From Omphalotus guepiniiformis (taxonomy: Eukaryota > Basidiomycota > Agaricomycetes > Agaricales > Omphalotaceae), in NCBI GenBank assembly GCA_028554645.1, contig JAQOOI010000064.1, positions 124,001 to 188,000 on the forward strand: 64,000 nt of DNA. The letters run 5' to 3'. Numbering within the stretch: position 1 is the first letter of the stretch; each line of letters begins with the position of its first letter. Position numbers and translations under genes: made by a program. A model generated the notes under the pieces. The model did no database searches and was not told the origin of the DNA. It saw only the letters and a list, made by a program, of their open reading frames with translations. Positions 58,024 through 64,000 of this stretch are shown one piece after another.

Positions 58024-59744
58024 TCACGAGATTCTGGATGAGATTCATCCGGAGGGCTAGAAGACCTGGAGAAAGGCACTGCTGCTGTAAGAACTGTAAG
58101 GACAGAAGAAATCAGACAGCTCATTGTAAGACATTGGGCCATAGGTTACAATTGGGTTCCATTTTCGACATTGCTCACCCCGTGCTTGCGTCTGCACGAA
58201 GTCCACCGGAAATAGTAACATTTATAATATCATGCAAACAAGTGAAGTCTTGTCCAAAGAATTTGAAGTCGAATCGAGAACATCGCTAAATCGGTATTTA
58301 TTCGGGTCTGTACTTCCTTGACAACGATGTCGAGCATTTGAACAAGCTGAATTTGATGAACCAATTATATATAACATATGATCTGCTGACCAGAGGGAAA
58401 AATGGGTGAACATTCGGAAAAATTCACGTCAAGCGTTAGGTCTAGATGAGCATATGAACACACGAGATAAGTCCTTGCGGAGAGAGGAAGAAATAAGACG
58501 CTTCGGGAGATGTCAGGGCGCCTCTTGGTACTGGAAGTAGTGGCGAGCGATGACGCGACGACTCTGCGCCGCAACGTCGCACATACAAGGTTTGAAGTCG
58601 ACGGAATGTCGGTATCTCATGACCAATGTCAAAGAGAATTACTGAGCTTAGTGTCAAGTTAGGATGGTGTTGATTGGAATAAGGGGACATGGCGGAATGA
58701 AGGAGAACCTGCAACGAAACCAATCTAATCGTCACAGATTAACGTGGGTTAGCACATAAAAGGCAAGGAGTACGCTACAAATAGCTGGTCGTCGAAACTC
58801 AACTCGAAACAGATTCGTGTGAGAAGGCATTCAATGAAGTACTTGCAAGACGTTATCGGAACACTCAGCAAAGCATGAATCTTCCTGTATGTGGCGAGAA
58901 CACTGCCAGCATGCACCCTTCCGAATTGAGAACATCGGCGGAGAGAGGATACTTCATAAGCAATAAACGTCAAAGTACATCAGCATACTGACCAGCAACA
59001 AGTATAGTAGTAACTACACACCACAGCAGAGGAGATGTTCTTATGTACTCGTATGACGAGGCAGCCAACAAGTCAATAGCTGTAACATACATCGCAAGTG
59101 AACTGGCCTGCTCTTAACTCCCGTTTTCAAAGACGAAGCTCAGTTGATTTCTTGCACAGGCGACCAACTTGAGCCTGCAAGCGAGAGCAATTGAACGATA
59201 ATGCATGTATCAATCCCAACAAATTCGTGGTCGAATGTTTCACTGCCATCGTAGCAATGAAATGGGATTACCCAGGCAAACTTATCAATTTCTTCCAAAG
59301 CCAGCACGAGGGTACAGTATTCTGGTTCGAAGACAGCGCAGTTGAGGATACCGGATCGAAAAAAAGACTGGAGTGACGGTCTTCAGAGCTAAATGCAATC
59401 ATGGATCCGATCATGGGCGACGGTTGCGGCGATGATGTATACACGCCAGGCAGTGGTCTATGAAAGCAACACAGCCGATACGCGAATGTAAGGAAGAGAT
59501 ATGATCAACATGTCTCTGCACAGTTCATAAAGAGATGATGTGTATCCTGTCCAGATGTCGTAGATCAAGATAAAGAAACGCTGGAGCGGGAGTACCACAC
59601 AGTTTGTGCAATTGGACTATTCGATACTTGACATTTACTGCCTTTCGGTGCATCCCCTGCTTCTCTTGCCCTTTATGTCGAACCCCACTTTTAAATAAAT
59701 TGAACCGAACGAATGCTAGAAAATCAATAGAAGAGGCTCACCAT
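58024..59744. other. Intergenic region upstream of cel6A
   Basis: A 1.7-kb gap between the start of the cellobiohydrolase gene and the stop of the NECAP-like gene. Only short unsupported frames were found on both strands. It should contain the remaining cel6A control region and the NECAP 3' UTR. No transposon, tRNA or repeat was recognised. Confidence 0.5.
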
Positions 59745-60655
59745 CTATTTGCGCTTGCTGCTTGGTGGCGGAGGTAGTAAAGGAACAGCTCCCCCAGAAC
59801 TGTTTGATGAAGCAGTGTTACTGGACCCGAATAGATCTGTCGTCTCTGTGGCAGGTTTCTTACGACCAGGGATCGCAATTGAGAAGGTTTGTCCTTCCTT
59901 CAAACTAAAGTCTTTCTTGGGCCCTGCCGGAATATGTGGGGAGGGCGTGTCTTCACTTTCGGAAGCTGCGAGAGGATTGCGACTTGCTTTCCAGCGCCTG
60001 TAGAAAGGGAGCTGAGTGACATTTTTGAGATACCCACGTTAAAGAGCGAACTTAGTGTAGTCCTGAAGGGCCACGTCTTACGAAGAGGAATCAGCATCAT
60101 TAAGAGCAATATAATATCCGGGAAACATACTGAAGTCAAAGCTATCTGTCCGCTCAATGAAACCCATACCAATATAAGCCTTCCTTCCGCCGTCCTCGAC
60201 TCGAACGACGAAGTATCGAGAGGAATCAAGCACTGCTTCAACACAGGGGCGAGCAGGGTCGTATTCTGCCCGTGCAAACACTAATAGTGAATAAGCTGTA
60301 AGCCTTGAGAACAAAAAGGCAAGCTCACATTCTCCTGTAAAGCAAGGCATGTTGAATCAACGCCTGATAATGTACGAGTAATTAGGAGTGCAGAGTACCG
60401 GTTGTTGCATCTTCAAACAGGATCGAGACAACTGAAGATTTCTCGATGATTCTCAAGCGCCCCTTCCAAAGTGGCTGAGATAGATCGCCCCATTCCCCTG
60501 CACGATGTCCTTCGTTTGCCTTGAGAGGAGGAATCTTGAACACTATCGCACTACCAGTAAGAGCTAGCTACCAATAGGTAGAAACAGAGCTGACCTGAAA
60601 CTTCCCGAGCTACGTGAAGCACTGATTCAATCTCATCGTCGAGGCCGATGTCCAT
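59745..60655 (-). CDS. NECAP-family adaptin-ear-binding endocytic protein
   Basis: The gene begins [19 protein letters not shown]. The PHear-type domain characteristic of NECAP proteins follows over several exons: [93 protein letters not shown] and ALQDYTKF. The C-terminus has [33 protein letters not shown] and a Pro-rich end [11 protein letters not shown]. The KxGQTxxxxI element is conserved in the family, and DLF resembles an adaptor-ear-binding motif. NECAP binds AP-2 and helps recycle it in clathrin-mediated endocytosis. The stop is TAG at 59745. The exon joins around 60050-60110 and 60285-60405 are approximate. Confidence 0.88.
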
Positions 60656-60792
60656 GATGATGGTAGCAAGTTACGAGTGTGTAAGTGTTGGCCAGCGTCG
60701 TTGATCGGCAAGCACTGTCGGCGCCTATTCTGATTCACAAAACGCGTGGTCGCTGCGCTCGTCTTTGGTCGACTGCCAGTGCCACCTTCAAT
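60656..60792. promoter_or_regulatory. Compact bidirectional promoter, NECAP / CSN8
   Basis: Only 137 bases separate the divergent start codons of the NECAP-like and CSN8 genes. A GTAAGT-like segment near 60681 raises the possibility that an untranslated first exon of CSN8 is spliced here. Confidence 0.4.
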
Positions 60793-61870
60793 ATGGTCAA
60801 CGGCCCCCCTACCCCACCGCCAACGACAGCCGCAGAGATTCAGGATGAAGCTCAGATGAATGCATCTACCAGCCAGGATTCTTCGTCGACAGTCCAAACC
60901 GCTGTTGCCGATATCACAGCTAACGAGCAACATCCGATACAGAATCTAGCAGACCCATATGTACTCATATTTCCTAGGATCGCCGAGCTTGCATCGCAGA
61001 AGCAGTATCTCGAACTTGTCCATGTCGCAGAGACTACTGAAATCAATGTGCACGCTTTTGAGCCTGTCTTTATTTGGTCCACACTCATGTTTGATTTCAG
61101 TCCGATGCTGATCAACAGCTTTCTCGTCTGCTGGTCATCACTCCTCTCATTCTTGCCTATTTGATATCGAACGAAATGTGAGAGCTTTCTTTTCATTGAA
61201 CATGCGCCACGCTGAACTCATCTGCTCAATCTAGTCCTATCGCACTCCTTGTACTCAGACGATTGCCCCATGCTTTGATCACAAATCCGCTCACCAAAGC
61301 TCTCGGACTCGTTGCGGTTGCAGCCTCAGCGAGAGACTACGCTCAGGTGTATGGCCGGGCGGAGATCTTAGTGGACTTGGCTGGACAGCCTGATTTTCCG
61401 GATCCAAATCTCGCCAATGTCATTAGAATAATGGTAGATTCCTTCCTTAGTGAGTCATCCACCACAGTTTAGTCAGATGAAATGCTGACACTCATGGATA
61501 CCTCAGCTTCGTTTCGCGATCGCACTTTTGTTCTACTTTCTAAAGCGTATTCCTCTATTCCTTTGGCTCTTGCTGGGACATATTTCGGAATGTCCAACGC
61601 TGAACGACTACTGGAAGGTAAGCTTCTTCCACACACACAGATCTCAGACACAACTGAGTGTTTTGGCAGTTGCTACGGGACACAACTGGTCGTACGATGC
61701 AACCACTCAGATCCTCACCCCGACGCCCGTCAAAGAGCTAAACCCGGCCTTCGCAGGTACTTCCAATCTTTTCTCAGAAAGTCTTCGTCTCAATATCTGT
61801 ATTCGCAGATGCCTCATCTCTTGCCACATTCGACTTCATCGCTAGCAGTGTATCGCGATTGGAAACTTAG
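60793..61870 (+). CDS. COP9 signalosome subunit 8
   Basis: Six exons join in phase. After an acidic Ser/Thr/Pro-rich N-terminus (MVNGPPTPPPTTAAE), the protein has PRIAELASQKQYLELVHVAE, then across an intron SDADQQLSRLLVITPLILAYL. Next are NEIPIALLVLRRLPHAL, LTKALGLVAVAASARDYAQVY, FRDRTFVLLSKAYSSIPLAL, GTYFGMSNAERLLEVATGHNW and SYDATTQILTPTPVKEL, and the last exon reads SSLATFDFIASSVSRLET. This is the CSN8/PSMD8/eIF3k-type helical plus winged-helix (PCI-like) fold. The STATFDF-like end and short length, about 250 residues, fit CSN8. The COP9 complex removes NEDD8 from cullins and controls SCF ligases. The ATG at 60793 is chosen; no upstream ATG exists in frame. Confidence 0.85.
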
Positions 61871-62154
61871 AACTTGAACACCTTCATAGTCATGCCTCTG
61901 TCACACGCTCCGCGCTATACATTCTAGCATTACATTCCGCCAGTAATTACGGTAATTGCAATCTGTGTACAAAGCTGTAAATGATCTGTTGTGTAAAAAT
62001 CATTTGTATTGTACATACCGGTCATGCGCTTATTTAACGTCGTGAGTACGGAGACAAGGAAGCCGAACACACCGCCGCGTTCAATATATCAATCATATAC
62101 ATAATCTTTTCTCTTGGTACATATCTCATCGCTATTCATCCGGACGCTCAAGCC
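61871..62154. other. Intergenic region
   Basis: A 280-base gap between the CSN8 stop and the start of the next plus-strand gene. AT-rich, with the CSN8 3' UTR and the promoter of the phosphatase gene. Nothing else is seen. Confidence 0.55.
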
Positions 62155-64000
62155 ATGGAAGTGACTATGCATCCATCGACATACGTGAATGAAAATTCTA
62201 GTGAATCAAAGCCAATTGTCGCTGAAGCCGCGGTGGCCAAAACAGAAGTGAGCATCCGAATATTCAACTCTTCCACACGGCACTCTGACTCTTCTCTTTT
62301 CGTCTACCTAGCAGAGTGAATTCAGTGATGTAACAAATACCCCAGAGAGATGGGTGACCTTGCAATTTGTCTGGTCAGGAAAGCCCTTCACATTGGATAT
62401 CGCAGATTCCGATAGGTGCGCGTCGTGGCAATACTCTATGCGGAAACAACATCCCTGTTAACATTACCCTCACCTCGTCTGTACGAGTAGAGTATTCGAT
62501 CTGAAAACTTCTCTATACGAGTTGACGAAGGTTCCGCCGGCGCGTCAAAAGATATTGGGCCTTGTCAAAGGGAAGCTGCCTCCAGACCAAGAGAAAATTG
62601 CGTCTCCAGCTACCTCATACACCTCTAACTCCCTAAATTCTTTCACTTTCTTACAGTGCAGATCTCAAACTCACTACAGGAAAGAAATTTACGCTTGTGG
62701 GAACGCCAGAGGGAGATGAAATCAAAGATCCTTCAAGTCGCGTTCTTTTCTTCCCATCTATCGCGAGGTCCAAGTCTGACTATCTTGAGCAGTGTTGGAA
62801 AATCTCCCAGACGTGGTCAATGATCTTGATATCGATTTCAGCCAAAATCCTGCAGCTGTCGCCGCATACAAGAATGATCAGCGTAATATCCGGAAGGTCA
62901 AGGAAGCTTCAGACAAGCTCAACGTCAATATAATACATCCTTTACGCTCAGGAAAGAAGCTTCTCGTTCTAGATATCGATTATAGTATGGTTTGCTCAGA
63001 GTTAGTCTGCAGACACCTCCCTGACGTTCAGCGCTTCCAGCTATCTTGGATACCAAACCGCTCACGTCCGGGAGCCTGCCACCTGCAGAGTGTGCGAGAC
63101 CGAGACTGCACGAGTTTTTAGAAGCAATATACCCATATTATGATAGTGAGTGCACTGCTTTCACCTGGCTTTAAGCCTCAGTTGACTCGACTCGAACCTT
63201 TAGTCTGCATCTGGTATGCATTTCATGTTTTGCAACCAGTCACCTAACTTTACTCAGTCACTTCAGGTCTCAGACTAGCTGGATTTGGCTCGAAACTAAG
63301 CTCGTCGAACTTGGGATGATAGGTGCTAACCGCAACTATGAGGTGAAAATGAGTCATCTTTATTCCGTTGAGATTTATGACTAACCTCAGTCACAGATCT
63401 CTTTTGGTGAAAAGAACAATCATTTCTCTCGCAAGAGGAGCGCTGACTCTGCCGCCCGTCAGTCCTTGACAAGACATGCATGTTTACTGTTTTCACCGAA
63501 CGTGATGGCAAACCGTGGTCACACTCAGTGAAAGCTCTGCAGATAATATGGAATCACTTCCCTCAGTTGTGAGTTCATTTCCGCACTTCACCTTTTCCTT
63601 TCCTGGCTACAACTTCGTTGCCGGTTTCAAGCAATGCAAGTAATACGATTCACGTCGACGATCTGGTGAGTCATTGTTCCGTTTTCAGCGTTACGATATT
63701 CCGGTGTATTCATATATGCGGGTCCATTCTCAGAGCCGCAACTTCGCCCTCAATCCTCAATCTGGATTGAAGATCCACGCCTTTAAAAATGCTCATACCC
63801 CTCAGGCCATGGCCGACCGCGAGCTTGATAAACTGGCTCGATACATGGTGAGCATAGCTTCTGTGGGTGACTTCAAGAGTTTGTCGCATAAGGTGCGTGA
63901 GCAGTAATCTCAGTCTCCTTGTAGTTCCGCTTCATTGACTCTCCATGGGGCAACTCTTCTCCGTAGGATTGGAAAGCTCTGGTCCGAAGCTTACCGCCTT
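62155..64000 (+). CDS. UBLCP1-like ubiquitin-like-domain CTD phosphatase (runs off right edge)
   Basis: The gene begins MEVTMHPSTYVNENSSE. A ubiquitin-like domain follows (FVWSGKPFTLDIADSD, VFDLKTSLYELTKVPPARQK, ILGLVKGKLPPDQEKI, LTTGKKFTLVGTPEGDEI), then ENLPDVVNDLDIDFSQNP. The HAD phosphatase catalytic motif LVLDIDYTL (DxDxT) is completed across an intron after VLDIDY. Later blocks are RPRLHEFLEAIYPYYDI, WSQTSWIWLETKLVELGM, RDGKPWSHSVKAL, NTIHVDDLSRNFALNPQSG and LKIHAFKNAHT. These match UBLCP1, a nuclear phosphatase that docks on the proteasome regulatory particle. The last exon visible, GATTGGAAAGCTCTGG onwards, runs off the window. About eight short introns are seen. The CIWSQ-type segment spans an intron and was not resolved exactly. 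Confidence 0.88.

Overview
This is a stretch of a filamentous basidiomycete nuclear genome, most likely a wood- or litter-decaying Agaricomycete. The coding regions are cut by many introns of about 45-70 bases with GT...AG ends, genes lie on both strands, and intergenic gaps are mostly short. Several proteins are of kinds I associate with Agaricomycetes: a divergent single-domain Hsp70-like ATPase, an F-box-like leucine-rich protein, large Ser/Pro-rich proteins, and a CBM1-Cel6A cellobiohydrolase. No rRNA, tRNA, CRISPR array or recognisable transposon was found.

Layout. 1-6.9 kb: 5' end of a coiled-coil gene running off the left edge, a complete Hsp70-like gene, and a DF-type YTH m6A-reader gene. 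6.9-12.8 kb: a gene-poor tract with short tandem repeats, a few weak exon-like fragments and one small spliced gene. 12.8-17.1 kb: a dynamin-family GTPase with FG-rich insert, divergent from an isoprenylcysteine methyltransferase-like gene through a 180-bp shared promoter. 17.4-22.3 kb: a very large low-complexity protein with about 18 Met-Pro-x-Pro repeats. 23.6-30 kb: a small Cys/His-motif gene, inositol-pentakisphosphate 2-kinase, the wreck of a class-V aminotransferase-like gene, and isovaleryl-CoA dehydrogenase. 30-40 kb: an F-box-like gene, a large tail-anchored Ser-rich protein and a YTP1-like membrane protein. 40-44.3 kb: RPA1 and indoleamine 2,3-dioxygenase. 44.3-47 kb: a second gene-poor gap. 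47-55.9 kb: 3-hydroxyisobutyryl-CoA hydrolase, tubulin cofactor E, an SR splicing factor, mitochondrial cysteine desulfurase and a small unrecognised gene. 56-64 kb: cellobiohydrolase II, NECAP-like endocytic adaptor, COP9 signalosome subunit 8 and the 5' part of a UBLCP1-like phosphatase that runs off the right edge.

Most genes are housekeeping (RNA reading and splicing, replication, tubulin folding, iron-sulfur supply, endocytosis, proteasome/CSN control). Two enzymes belong to mitochondrial branched-chain amino-acid breakdown (isovaleryl-CoA dehydrogenase for leucine, HIBCH for valine), but they are 18 kb apart and not an evident cluster. I did not find a clear new multi-gene system. The most unusual items are the FG-repeat dynamin, the long SR-gene intron, the decayed aminotransferase and several unrecognised basidiomycete proteins. 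Exon joins were read by eye, so exact boundaries are provisional.
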